64,000 bases of DNA from Solanum dulcamara (GCF_947179165.1 NC_077247.1:17463501-17527500); one strand, 5' to 3'. Counted from the stretch's first letter, positions 46,423-58,699 are shown. Notes: a model not told the origin generated them from the letters alone. A program made the numbers and translations.

Positions 46423-49400
46423 TTAGGTTTGGGTAGAGGGGAAAAGATGAGGGTATCTCTTAATCATATCCGCTTCCGCTTCCCATGTTGCACTTTCTAT
46501 TTGTTGATTCCTCCAAAGGACTTTAACAGATGCAATTTCTTTGTTCCTCAATCTCTTAACTTGCCGATCCAAAATTTCCACAGGAACTTCTTCATAGGTC
46601 AAGTTTTCTTCAATATTCACTACTGCCATAGGTACAATGGAACTAGAATCACCCACATGTTTTTTCAACATAGACACGTGAAACACCGGATGAACCATGG
46701 CCATTTCCAATGGTAATTCCAACTCATATGCAACCTTACCAACACGTCTCATAATTCTATAAGGCCCTACATATCTAGGGCTCAATTTCCCTTTCTTACC
46801 AAATCGAACCACACCTTTCATGGGTGAAACCTTCAGATACACCCAATCATCCACATTAAACTCAAGATCCCTTCTTCTAGTGTCAGAATAGGACTTTTGA
46901 CGACTTTGAGCCGTCTTCAACCTCTCTCTAATGATCTTCACCTTCTCTAAAGCATCAAGTACCAAATCGGGGCCCAACAAGGTCATCTCACCTACTTCGT
47001 ACCAACCTACCGGTGATCTACATCGTCTCCCATACAAAGCCTCAAACGGTGCCATCTCAATACTTGAGTGGTAACTATTATTATAGGCAAACTCGATGAG
47101 AGGTAGATGATCATCCCAATTCCCTTTAAACTCCAACACACAAGCCCTTAACATATCCTCTAGTGTTTGAATCGTCCTTTCGGCTTGCCCATCCGTTTGA
47201 GGATGGAATGTTGTGCTCAACTTTACCTTAGTACCGAGGCCTTTTTGAAATGATCTCCAGAAGTGAGAAGTGAATTGGGTACCACGATCCGAAATAATAG
47301 ATAATGGCACACCATGCAACCTCACCAACTCCCGAATATACAACTTGGCATAGTCTTCGGCACTATAGGAAGTTTTAACCGGTAAGAAGTGAGCTGACTT
47401 AGTCATTCTATCAATAATTACCCAAATCGAGTCATGACGTTTCCGAGTATGAGGCAAACCCACTACAAAATCCATATTCACATTTTCCCATTTCCAAGTT
47501 GGGATTTCAATGTCTTGGGCTAGGCCACCCGGTCTTTGATGTTCGGCCTTCACTTGTTGACAATTTGTACATTCGGACACAAACCTTGCTATGTCCTTCT
47601 TCATGCCACCCCACCAATACAACTCCTTTAAGTCTCGGTACATTTTTGTTGAACCGGGATGAATGGAGTATCTAGAATTATGAGCCTCCATCATGATCAA
47701 ACTCCTTAGGCCATCAACATCTGGAACACATATCCGACCTTGGTAGTATAGAACCCCATCTCCCCCTTGGGAAAAGACTTCTATCTTCTTTTCCTTTACC
47801 AACTTCTTTAACTCGATAAACTTTGGGTCAAGATCTTACTTTGATTTAACATCCACCACCAAAGAGGATTCAGAACTATTTTGAACAACCATACCCCCAT
47901 CATTAGTACTACCCAACTTCACCCCTAATCTAGCCAATCGGTGAACATCTTTCACCAACTCCCTCTTCCTTTCATCCACATGGGCCACACTCCCCATAGA
48001 TATTCTACTAAGTGCATCAGCAACCACATTGGCTTTACCCAGATGATAGTGCACACTCATGTCATAGTCCTTAAGGAGTTCTAGCCACCTCCTTTGCCTT
48101 AGATTAAGGTCCTTTTGGGTAAACACATATTGAAGACTCTTATGATCAGTATATACATCCACATGCACCCCATAGAGGTAATGCCTCCAAATCTTCAGAG
48201 CAAAAACAACAGCCGCCAATTCAAGGTCATGGGTAGGGTAGTTGCGCTCATGCACCTTTAATTGCCTAGAAGCATAGGCTATTACCTTGCCTTTTTGCAT
48301 TAAGACACAACCTAAACCAATCTTTGAAGCATCACAATAAACTACAAATCCTTCTAATCCTTTTGGGAGAGTTAAAATAGGAGCAGAGGTAAGTTGATCT
48401 TTTAAGGTCTGGAAACTCTTCTCACACTCATCTGTCCATATGAATTTGGATTTCTTTTGGGTCAATTTTGTCATAGGAGATGAGATGGAAGAAAAGCCTT
48501 TGACGAACCTTCTATAGTACCCGGCTAGACCTAAGAAGCTCCTAATGTCTGAAGGAGATAATGGTCTAGGCCAATTTTTGACTGCCTCTATTTTCTTAGG
48601 ATCAACCTTGATTCCATCACCGGACACTACGTGACCAAGAAATGCTACCTCCTTTAACCAAAATTCACACTTACTAAATTTTGCAAATAATTGCCTATCC
48701 CTCAATGTTTGAAGCACAACTCTCAAGTGATTTTTATGTTCTTCCTCACCCCGAGAGTAAATTAAAATATCATCAATGAAGACTACTACAAAGGTATCAA
48801 GGTAAGGTTTGAACACCCTATTCATCAAGTCCATAAACACCGCCGGTGCATTCGTCAACCCAAAACTCATCACCACAAACTCATAGTGACCATACCTTGT
48901 TCGGAAGGCTGTTTTGGGAATGTCACACTCCCTTACCCATAGTTGGTGATAGCCGGACCGAAGGTCGATCTTGGAGAAGTGACTTGCCCCTTGCAATTGA
49001 TCAAACAAGTCATCTATTCTAGGGAGTGGGTACTTGTTCTTAATGGTCATCTTATTTAATTGCCGGTAGTCTATGCACATTCGAAGTGACCCATCCTTCT
49101 TTCTCACAAATAGAACGGGAGCACCCCATGGAGAAATACTTGGTCTTATGAACCCCTTCTCTAACAAGTCCTTTAACTGTTCCTTCAACTCTTTTAATTC
49201 TGCCGGGGCCATACGGTAAGGAGGAATAGAGATAGGTTGGGTATCAGGGAGGAGATCGATACCAAAATCAACTTCCCTTTCGGGAGGGACACCAGGAAGG
49301 TCATCGGGAAAGACATCGGGGAATTCATTGACTATAGAAACTGACTCAAGAGAAGGACTTTTGGAGTTGACATCCCTAACCCTCACAATGTGGTAAATAC

Positions 49401-50985
49401 ATCCCTTAGAAATCATTTTACGGGCCTTAAGATAAGAAATAAACTGACCCTTCACCACCGAATCATAACCCTGCCATTCAATAACAGGCTCATTTGGAAA
49501 TTGGAATTTGACTCGACGATTCCTACAATCTATGGAAGCATAAGATGCATGTAACCAATCCATCCCAAGAATGACATCGAAATCTATCATGTCAAGCTCA
49601 ATGAGATCACAAGGAATAACTTTATGCAAGATAGACACAAGGCAACCCCTATAGACCTTTCTAGCAATAATTGACTCACCAACGGGGGTAGACACCAAAT
49701 AGGGCTCTAATAATATTTCAGGTAAAACATCAAATCTATTAGCAAGGAATGGAGTAACAAAAGATAAATTTGCACCCGGATCTAATAGTGCATACACATC
49801 AAAAGAAAAGACCTTTAACATACCGGTAATGACATTGGGTGTATCCTCAACCTCTTGTCTCCCATGCAAGGCGTAAAAGCGGTTGGTGCGTTGGACACCT
49901 CCTTGGACTTGTTGACCATGAGCAATTTGTCCTTGAGTCCTACCACCACCATCTCTACAATCCTTAGCATGGTGGCCCAGCTTGCCACACTTAAAGCATG
50001 CATTGGAGCCGGCTAAGCATTCCCCTTTGTGAGTCCTTCCACACTTCTTGCAAGTGGGGAAAGTTTGAGTAGCAACATTCTCTCTTGGAATCATTGGTTT
50101 ACCACTCTTGTCCTTGTTGAACTTTGGAGGAGGAGTATTGGTGGAACCTTGTCCCACAAATCTTTGCCCACCTTGGCCTTTGCCATTGTTTCCATGATCG
50201 GACCTTTGAGGGTTAAACCCTCCACCATCCACTCTAGCCTTTTTGAACCCCCTTGATCTCTCTCTAAGCTTCTCTTCTTCAATTTGTTCTGCGTAAGTCA
50301 TTAACCGAGAGATATCCATCTCCTTGATCAACATGGCCGTTTTGCACTCCTTGGACACCAAGCTTGAGACACCGGAAATAAACTTGCTCATCCTAGCTCT
50401 TGGGTCGGAAACCATAAAAGGAGCATACTTTGACAACTTAGTGAATTTGAGAGCATACTCCCTCACGCTCATACTCCCTTGACGGAGGTTGATGAACTCT
50501 TGGATTTTGGCCTCCCTTAGCTCTAATGGGAAGAAGCGGTCTAGGAAGGCACCTTTGAACTCTTCCCATCCTATCGACCCTATTTCTTCATCCCTCTCAA
50601 CAATCCATTGTTCGTACCATACTCGAGCCACACCTTTGAGTTGATAGGCCACTAGCTCGGCCTTCTCATTTGGTGGCACACCCATGATAGACACAATTCG
50701 GTACACCTCATTAATGAACTCCATAGGGTCCTCATCTAGTTTAGAACCATCGAACTCGGGTGGATTCATCCTTTGGAAATCCCGAATCCTAGAGGCTGGA
50801 TTTTGCATTTGGGGAGAAGGAACACCTAGATTCCCTTGGTTAGCTACGACCTGAGTTAACAAAGTAATAACACTGCAAAACTCGGCATGGGTTACCCCGT
50901 CCTCATGATGTTGGGCATTAGGAATCGGAGGAGTTTGGTCCTCATCGTCAACCCTTGCTCTTCGAGGTGGTCTTCCACGAGTCAT
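46423..50985 (-). pseudogene. Gag-pol polyprotein with one in-frame stop
   Basis: One frame from ATG at 50985 to the stop at 46423, broken only by TAA at 47836-47838. Domains by residue: gag from 1 ([15 protein letters not shown]); zinc knuckle at about 315-345 ([14 protein letters not shown], preceded by [12 protein letters not shown]); protease at about 400 ([11 protein letters not shown]); RT with [10 protein letters not shown] at about 735; RNase H from about 886 ([28 protein letters not shown]). The stop follows in the RNase H-integrase spacer. Integrase then has HHCC (HPGSTKMYRDL, CTNCQQVKAEH), DDE (MDFVVGLP, IISDRGTQFTS, TLEDML), GPY/F (GPYRIMRRVGKVAYELELP) and a chromodomain-like tail (ESATWEAEADMIKRYPHLF). 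Only integrase would be lost on termination. Confidence 0.93.
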
Positions 50986-51183
50986 TATCTAGAGAACACA
51001 AAATGGGTTGTTAGTTAAAGGAAAGCTTAGGACACTCTAAGGCACGACATGAATTTGAAAGAAGTGAAAATTTTCCTAAACGCCTCATAGTCTCTTATTC
51101 ATAATTGTGGCGCGCTTCACAACCATGAACAAGAAACTATTCGACGCGGCATGTTGGACTTCCAAGGATCATTCAAAACCTCG

Positions 51184-51196
51184 GGCTCTGATACCA
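51184..51196 (-). other. Primer-binding site (initiator tRNA-Met)
   Basis: The minus strand reads TGGTATCAGAGCC, a full match to the initiator tRNA-Met complement, 4 bases inside the 5' LTR. Confidence 0.92.
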
Positions 51197-51200
51197 AGTT

Positions 51201-53517
51201 TTTCACGACCCAAGCCTAGGGCCTAGACGTGACATGGCGAATGAGGAACCCGAAAGTACCTCAAACAAGCCTCTTAGCATTCTTTTAGCCTTTCATAGGT
51301 AATGATGATAAATAGACAAGCGGAAATCATAATAATAAATCTTCAACTTACATATGTCCAACAATACCTCTAACTATTAGATTTAATGGGGCTAAGACAA
51401 GTTCCTAGCTCACCCTCAATCATAATAGAAGAAATGCCATAATAAAATATCTTAACATATCATAAGCTAGAAAGACAAAGGAGTATTGTTCCCGGAACAT
51501 GGGAACTCACCAAAAGTAGTCTTCAATGGAATATCAACTACCCACGTGGAGGAGAATGAGGAGGAGCAGCGATCCCTACATGGTGATATCATGTAAGCAA
51601 AAGAGTATGCGTTAGTACTTTGAATGTACTAAGTATGTAAGGATGCATGAACATTGAGAAAATATTATAACATTTATGTAATATGGAACATAATGTAATA
51701 CATGCATAATAAATCATATGGATATCCTTTAAAACATTCATTTTTGTGGGAAGCTAACCATAACCGACATTTAAGACCATGCGAGCTATTACATGGAATC
51801 CAACATAACCCCCTACGTTGGCCGGGGAGACTACTTGCCAGGTAGAACTCCGTCAATTTCATTCATTTCTTTAACTTTAACTTTAAGGGCTATTTATGGA
51901 TCCATTAGCCTAAGCCTACAAGGGCTCCTATGTTGGCACATAGTTAATGAGACAAGGGGTTGCTACTAGGATTCCCTTACTGAATCCCACCTCAATGACC
52001 CATTCGGTGCTAAGTCAATCCCACGGAATAGTTTAATACTTCAAAATATTCATAGCATATAACTTGAGAATTAATACATCATATTCGGTAGAATAGCTCA
52101 TTAAAACATTTGATAATTCAAATATGCAAGAATTGTCCTTATTGCATAAAGAATCCATGATTCATATCATTTCATCATTCTTTCATTTCATAAGACTCCA
52201 TTTTTTTATCATAGATATTACTTTCATAAATATTTATTTGGAGTCAAAGCTTTCAAGTCAAACTTTATTAAAAACATAGTAAAACTAGGTGGGTTCAAAT
52301 CACTTCAACTTGAAAATATGTATGTAAATAAATATACATAAATACTTTAAAATCCATTTATTAAAAATCATGCTTTAAACAACCCACCATTAATTTCAAA
52401 AACCTTTAAAGAGATAAATAGAGAAATTACTTGCAAACCATCAATTTATACATATGAAATAATATTGCATCAAAATAGAGCAATAATCATTAGTTCAACC
52501 ATGATTCATGCTATTAAGTAAAAATAAGAATTATCCATAAGAAAATTACTTGAAATTGAGAGATTTAATTGAAAGAGTTTTTGGACTACATGGGTGGAAG
52601 AACCCATGGATAAATACTCACATAACTTAGAGTAAATCTTAAAGAAAATAAATATAATTTATCATATACTCAAAATAATTTAGGCATGAGAGTGGAAGGA
52701 ATACTCTCATTGAAGCCTTACATACCTGGAAACCAAAGCTTTAGTTGGTACCGGAAGACTTAATGAACACTCTTGAGTCCTAGCTTCTCTCCTTGCCGGA
52801 ACGTTTTGTGTACTACCCGGAATATATGAATCACCGGAATAGTATTTCTTCACTACTAAGAACTAAAACTATATTTGAGAATGTGTATAGAGAGAAGATT
52901 TGCTTGAGAAAGCTTGATGAATAAAATGAGGAAATAAGGTGGGTATTTATAGGTGGGAAAGATGACCTAACAATAAAAAAAATAATTATAAATAAAAATC
53001 TGAAAATTTAGTGGAATATATTGATGTCATGGATGATGTTAAATGGAGGACAATTTATGTCATGAGTGATGTCAAATGTATCTAGATCTTTCTATGGTAG
53101 GTGAAATGAGTTATCTTTGACAGAATACTCTTTTTGGGAGCTGCGTTTGAATAAGATAAATTCCTTATTAGGATTTGGTGTCTTCATAAGAATTGTAGAT
53201 ATGGAAGTCTAGTTTCATATCGTTTAAGAATCAACCAATTTGGATAAACCTACAGTGAGATATGATTTTTCTTCTATAAACACTCATTTCCGTAACAGCA
53301 TCCTACCTTACAAAGATTAATTTATTTGACCTACTTAACCTCCGAATATTAAAATATGGTCTCATAAAAGTTGTAGGTAATGATTTTGTGGTTACTCAGA
53401 AATTTGAATAACTCAATTTGGATATTTCTATGAAAAGTTATGACCAAAATACAGAGACTGTATCATGTTTAGGCAAAAATTGAAACATCGTATACAACGT
53501 TTTTAGGGGATATTACA
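51201..53517 (-). repeat. 5' LTR of young gypsy element
   Basis: 2317 bp, near-identical to 43899-46216. At its inner end the terminal dinucleotide is changed: the plus strand reads TTTCACGACCC where the partner reads TGTCACGACCC. One 1-bp deletion lies near 53362. Confidence 0.95.
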
Positions 53518-54469
53518 GGAGACCCAAACAAATCATATTTTACCTACTCAAAAATGATTATCAAAAGACTGATTTTGCCAGAAGAATGGGGTCTAAGCAC
53601 CTTAAAAGATTTTCAATATGTCCACCCAGTGGCAAAAACAACTGTAAATTTTAATTACTGGGATTATGTGGAAGCATTTTCTAAAACTTTATATTATGAA
53701 AATGATGACCATAAACACTTGTGGTTCATCAAGATTTGTGCCCAAGTTTTTTGAAGCACAACCATCCCAACCTGGTTTATTAAATGGTGGTCTTTTTTCG
53801 GACCCTCTACTAAAATTCTACCAACACAATTCCTAGATCTTTACACTCTTTGTATAGAATCCACTCCTAAAATTTTAGAACTGGACAAAGAGGATAGATT
53901 ATTCCCAGGAACACCTTTACTAAATTTTTCCTTGAGTTTTCTATACCTTGGATTTTTAAATAGACAATTGAGGTCACTATTGATAACGATAGTATGCCTT
54001 GCCTCTGTAGGATTTTTTACATAAAATTTTGGTCTAAATTAGTCCAAAAAGATAAAAATGGCAGATTAGGTGGCCAGGATTTGTTAGATGACATCAGCTC
54101 CGCAGTTGTTAAATACGGAGAAAAAGAAAAGATTTCAGTCCCAGCCGAGGAAAGCCATTTTGCTAAATTGACCCGTAAATTACATATTAAAAAGGGAGAA
54201 TTGTTAACCCATGAATAACTTGTTGCGGCTTATATAGAACAAGTTAAACGAGATATTCAGTTCCTATTCGGTACTGATGATGATGATTCCATGCCTGACA
54301 ATTCAAAAAATGACAACCTTTTTGAAGATTCTCAAAGTGTAAATAGCAAGCCTCCAACAAGATTCCTGATATAATAAACAAGGCTGAAGAGGAGATTTTA
54401 CAGTATAAAAATAAGAAAAAGATTTAATAGTGGACAAAAGTGAAAACGACTTCAGACAGATTTGGATAG

Positions 54470-54633
54470 CCGCACAGTGGATTGTACTGTGCCAACAGTG
54501 ATTTTACTGTTCAAAGGTTGAAAATTGCATCCTTACTGTATACTTTTTACTATTTGGCACTGTGCAACACTGTTTGGTACTGTAGCTTTTTTGACTTTTT
54601 GGTTTTTACTGTTCACTTTTTTCTTTATAAAAG
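54470..54633 (+). promoter_or_regulatory. EPRV copy C promoter with ACTGT array and TATA box
   Basis: TATAAAAG at 54626-54633 lies about 200 bp after the end of ORF4. Upstream, ACTGT or its complement ACAGT occurs about nine times within 54470-54616. This is the place of the pregenomic RNA promoter in Caulimoviridae. Copies B have fewer such motifs upstream of their TATA boxes (near 35700-35740 and 37150-37190). Confidence 0.7.
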
Positions 54634-55215
54634 GAATGAACGTTTTCATTCATTCCTAATTTTTTAGAACCCCTTTCCCTCTTCCTTCTCTCTACTCTCT
54701 CTCTACTCTCTAATATTGTACTACTAGTTTGTAATACTGTAATATAAATAAAGAAGTTTGAAGTTTTCTACAACCCCAGGAGACTGGTGGTGTTCCAAGT
54801 ACTTTCTTTCTTTCTTTTTATTTTATTGTGTAACTTAGTCCCATGATGGGCTAAGAAGTTAAGTGTTAAATAATAACTAATATAGGTTGTTAGAATACAA
54901 AGTGACAATGACTCTAAAATAAGAGCTTTTCTTTAATGGGTTATGGTTTAGTCAGTGGTTAAGTTAAAATAATTTTATAGTAAACTAAGCTTAAATCATG
55001 GCTTGGTAAACTCAAAAAGGGGTGTTCCCGATGTAATTAGTGATGAATTTAATTGGGTTAAAACCTCATGATTTCGTTGGTAAGTCTTTATGGTTGGTTG
55101 AATCACCTAGGGATGTTCCCGTTTGGGTTTAGACAATTAAATTCGCGGTTTACATAAAATACATTTGACTTTGTAAAAAATCCCAGACTCTGTTTTATGG
55201 ATTGGTTTAGAAAAT
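54634..55215 (+). other. EPRV copy C transcript start, poly-A signal and leader
   Basis: A CT-rich stretch (54674-54712) follows the TATA box, then AATAAA at 54747-54752, about 120 bp after the TATA box as in other pararetroviral terminal repeats. The remaining leader-like sequence has no long ORF. A motif near GTGTTCCCGATG at 55021 recurs as ATGTTCCCGTTTG at 55112. No primer-binding site is found before the scrambled region. Confidence 0.55.
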
Positions 55216-55510
55216 CAAGATCCTTTTTTAATCTATCATACAGAATAGCAGTAGCAGTTTTATACTTATCTGATTCCTATAGGATTCTCAAAGTGTAAAT
55301 AGCATAGCCTCCAACGAGATTCAAATTTTATAGTATAAAAATAAGAAAAAGTTACCCCTAGTAGTTCCAGCATGGCTGGCATTGATAAAATTAACTGATT
55401 GTCAAGCTGACAGATTTATGTTTAATAAAGATTGTAAACATAATATTTCTAAACAAATGTTTGCAAGGTGGCAGGCTTTATTAGCAACTTTTGATTTTGA
55501 TATTGAATAA
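55216..55510 (+). mobile_element. Scrambled EPRV micro-fragments
   Basis: Several short pieces of copy C-type virus are joined in mixed orientation. About 55222-55263 holds two inverted RT pieces (compare 42950 and 42480). About 55265-55345 is a direct copy of the ORF4 end (compare 54330-54425). About 55350-55397 is an inverted piece of ORF4 start (compare 43570-43620). About 55398-55508 is a direct RNase H piece (FMFNKDCKHNISKQMFARWQ). Breakpoints lie tens of bases apart. Confidence 0.75.
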
Positions 55511-55573
55511 TTATTAGAATACTTGCATGGCTCTGGATGACTAGAGTCAGAAGTACCAGTATCAACAGTTGAA

Positions 55574-55635
55574 TTAATAATAATAATACTAATAATGATA
55601 ACAAGAAGAAGAAGAAGAAGAAGAAGAAGAAGAAC
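55574..55635. repeat. AAT/AAG microsatellite
   Basis: Runs of AAT units followed by about ten AAG units. It yields a spurious poly-Leu frame on the minus strand. Confidence 0.9.
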
Positions 55636-55719
55636 ACAATAATATAACCCTTAAGATCTGGTATGAGTCGGTAGTCGAGCTACTAGACCAAATAAGGAAG
55701 TAGAAGATTTATACAGATA

Positions 55720-55925
55720 CAATAACAACAATAATAATAACAACAATAATGATAACAACAAGAACAATAACAACAATAATAATAACAACAATAATAACAA
55801 CAACAATAATAACAACAATAATAACAACAACAATAATAACAACAATAACAATAATAACAACAATAACAACAACAACAATAATAACAACAATAATAACAAC
55901 AACAATAATAACAACAATAACATCA
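55720..55925. repeat. Compound AAC/AAT microsatellite (about 205 bp)
   Basis: Almost uninterrupted mixture of AAC and AAT triplets. The open frames across it (poly-Leu, poly-Ile/Thr) are artefacts of the repeat. Confidence 0.92.
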
Positions 55926-56158
55926 TGTTCTTTTCTCGATGCCTATACACCTTCTTGCAGGGATTCCAGTTTCAAAGGGAGTTCTTGATCAGTGGAAATG
56001 TGTTGGGGAGGCCAGAAAAGATGGATTGGATCGAGAGGCAATGCTTATGCCTCTTCTTTCTCGATAGGATTCTCATCTTTTTTAGTCTACGGTGAAGCAG
56101 ACAAGGGTGAGAATGCCCCTGCTACTTACTTTGTTTGATTCAAATGGCGAATAACCCC
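55926..56158. other. Unidentified 230-bp segment between microsatellites
   Basis: Non-repetitive sequence bounded by AAC-rich repeats on both sides. It is more GC-balanced than its surroundings. No recognisable domain, RNA gene, or SINE A/B box was found. The triplet-repeat borders would fit an old short retroelement, but I cannot show it. Confidence 0.3.
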
Positions 56159-56190
56159 TAACAACAATAACAACAACAACAACAACAACA

Positions 56191-56231
<41 letters not shown>

Positions 56232-56235
56232 CTTG
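56159..56235. repeat. AAC then ATT microsatellite
   Basis: About ten AAC units switch abruptly to about thirteen ATT units. EPRV copy D begins immediately after. Confidence 0.9.
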
Positions 56236-57133
56236 AAATTATATCCTTAAACTTGTAATTAGTAAGAATAAAATCAAAATATGAAAGATTTTATTTAGTT
56301 CATGGCTATATAGAAATTTTCACCTAAGCAAGGGGCCTGTCAGATATTTCGATACATACTATTATTAATCCGACAACTAGAAATTCTAATAGTGTGAAAT
56401 ACTACCCCTTTTTCTTCTTTTTTTAACAGGGACTTAGACCACCACTGCTTGCTAGGCTTGATTAATAGAATAGTGCAGGAATCGACTGTACCACCATCTC
56501 AGAATCAAGTCACAAAACTATGATAAATCTCATATATTTTAACTGAGTCTGATTTTTTTTATGATGCATATATTATATAACTTAGATATCTGGCATAGAT
56601 ATAAGATTTCTAGCTAGACATAGTCGCGGCTATGGGGAAATAGAAGAAAAATTAAAGACTAGAAAAAATGAAATAGAAGGTTGTTCCGAACTTCAAACTT
56701 TATTTCTTCAAGATGGATATTTTACAAAGAAGGTTGTGTACAAGAGAGAGAGAGAGAGGAGAGAAGGAAATCTAAAAACTCCTACTTAAAACCTGAAAAT
56801 AAATGCCCTTTATATAAGAGGGCTAAGGAGACACAACGAATAAAAATGGGTCTTTTATGTGGGTCCCTAGAACAGTGTATCGACTGTTAATATACATTAT
56901 TTTAACTGTTGATATAAAAATGACTTTCTTCATTTTGATAGTACTCGAAATATATCCTTGCATGGCCCGATATCTTTTCAACCGCTTAAGGGTGCGCAAT
57001 AACCGTCTCATTCTGTTTTTCCCTTACCCTTGACAGCTGTCTTTAGGAAATCTTCCTTGTCCTGTAAGGACTCGAGGAATTCTTCCACCTTTTTGAGTTC
57101 AATCTCGGATAATATAGGCCTGGGTCTATTTGA
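56236..57133 (-). promoter_or_regulatory. EPRV copy D intergenic region (promoter and leader)
   Basis: TATA box at 56809-56816 and AATAAA at 56699-56704 (minus strand), the same arrangement as in copy B. A GA-rich run lies at 56743-56764. The leader ends in the microsatellite at 56235, before the primer-binding site. Confidence 0.72.
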
Positions 57134-58684
57134 CTAGGCATCGGCGATATCATCGCTTACTTCACTCTTTATCGAGGTGTCAGATTTGTCATATTGGTTA
57201 AGATTTTGAAGCAAATTTCTCTTAACCTCTTCAAGGTATTCATTAATCAATTCATGCTTATCACCTTGTTGGACCAAAATTCTTTGGGCCATATGTTTGA
57301 CTAAGTTATCAGCTGCCAATTTCTTGGGGGTAGCTCCGTATAATCTTTGTTTTTTGCTCGAATACTGTCAATGAGCTCTTGGCCATAGGATTGCTTAGTT
57401 TTGAGATCTTTTCTGGTTAATTTATCCCAAAAATTATTATAATATACGCGATATAAATACAAATTTTTTTCTGGGGTATATCCCACTTTCGGAAGCTATT
57501 TATGGATCCATGGTATTGAAAACTCAATAAAAAGGTATATCTGGTCAATTTTTTCCAAGTTACAAACATGGTCGGAGAGGTATAACTCTGTGAGAAATGG
57601 GAAACCTTCGTCCATTCCTTGTATAAGTTGAGTATACATATGGTAAAATCTTTACCGGAGTTCCATGGAACGTCCACCATCTGATAAACTAGTTCAAAAT
57701 TTTTGCACAAATCTTTATGAACCAACTATGCTTGTCTTTATCATTATTATAATAAAAATCTTTGTTGAATGCTTGAATATAATCCCAGTATGTCAAATTA
57801 ATGTGCATGTTATTAACACAAACCTGTCGTTCATTCATTGTGGAGATTCCCCACTCTTCAACAAATATAATATTATTTGATGATTACTTTGGAGAAGTTA
57901 TAAACGTTCTCTTCTTTTGTTAAATATTGAAAGTCAGCACTTCCAGTTTTTATCAATATGATTTCATAATATGTTCGAGTCTTATATGACTCACTTGGAA
58001 ATATAATTTCGGTACCAAATACCTCTAGAAAATCTTCCATGGGTCATCTTGTCTCTAAATATCAGAATTTTCTAAAAGAAATATAATTTCTTTTGTAGAT
58101 CCTTCTTCACAATTCTTGTTTTCATCGGTTTCTTTAACCATAGAAACAAAAATATCTTTTTGCTTTTGGATTCTAAATATGGTTTTAATTGCCCATATAA
58201 TGGAATATCTTCTGGAGTATTTTCCAGACTGATCAAAGGAATATCTTCCTTTGGGGTGGATGAAGATGTATCATCGACCTTGGATTTTATCAAACCCTTG
58301 TTTTCCAATCATAAGACTAGAAAATTGCTAGATGATGATGAAGATGAGACATATAATGACCTCTGTAAAGGGGCTGATCGTCCCCTGCCTCTAGCTCATT
58401 TATTATTATTCTGTCCTCTGATTACAGACCACGATGGGTCTTCTATTTCTACAAATATTAAATTATATTTAGTGGAAATCAAAGAAATCGTCAATATCAA
58501 GATAATAGGGATCATCATCATCCTCATAAGAATGGATAGAGAAGTGAAAGGGTTGCATTTCTTGTCTTATAATTTCTTTAATTATGATATCCAGAATTAT
58601 GGTCTGAATATCTTTCCCTAAAAGAATTGCCTTTAAGATGGTTATAAGTGTTTCATCATCAAAGAAGGCTGCAAAATGAGGCAT
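57134..58684 (-). pseudogene. EPRV copy D ORF4
   Basis: Starts MPHFAAFFDDETLITILKA at 58684 and continues in pieces: DIPLYGQLKPYLES (58072-58308), LLSFQYHGSINSFRKWDIPQ (57417-57725), KQSYGQELIDSIRAKNKDY (57301-57486) and a tail with EYLEEVKRNLLQNLNQY (57134-57319). At least four frameshifts or stops. Position fits the inclusion-body/transactivator gene; no direct functional motif was seen. Confidence 0.7.
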
Positions 58685-58699
58685 GATTAATTGGTTAAT

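Larger units (their letters stand above)
43899..53517 (-). mobile_element. Nearly intact, young gypsy chromovirus (Tekay/Del-like)
   Basis: 9619 bp with LTRs 43899-46216 (3') and 51201-53517 (5'), a polypurine tract at 46217-46231, a primer-binding site at 51184-51196 and one long gag-pol frame. The flanks are GGAGG and GGAGA, a target duplication with one difference, inside EPRV copy C ORF4. By eye the LTRs differ at about 20 positions in 2.3 kb, so insertion was recent. A single stop interrupts gag-pol. Confidence 0.95.
43369..54430 (+). pseudogene. EPRV copy C ORF4, split by a gypsy element
   Basis: Viral parts are 43369-43898 and 53518-54430. The N-terminus starts MYRIYFDWSGSSNRRRARP after RNase H; LTSTGSVEITHN lies just before the insertion. 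After it come GDPNKSYFTYSKMIIKR, NYWDYVEAFSKTLYY and HLWFIKICAQVF, and the end near DDDDSMPDN. This copy differs clearly from copies B and D, so it represents another EPRV lineage. Stops occur in both parts. Confidence 0.75.

Noticed and set aside
55651..55950. Open frame encoding a long poly-leucine protein
   Set aside because: It is the translation of the AAC/AAT microsatellite and has no other support.
55926..56158. SINE
   Set aside because: Triplet repeats border it, but no A or B box of an RNA polymerase III promoter could be found.
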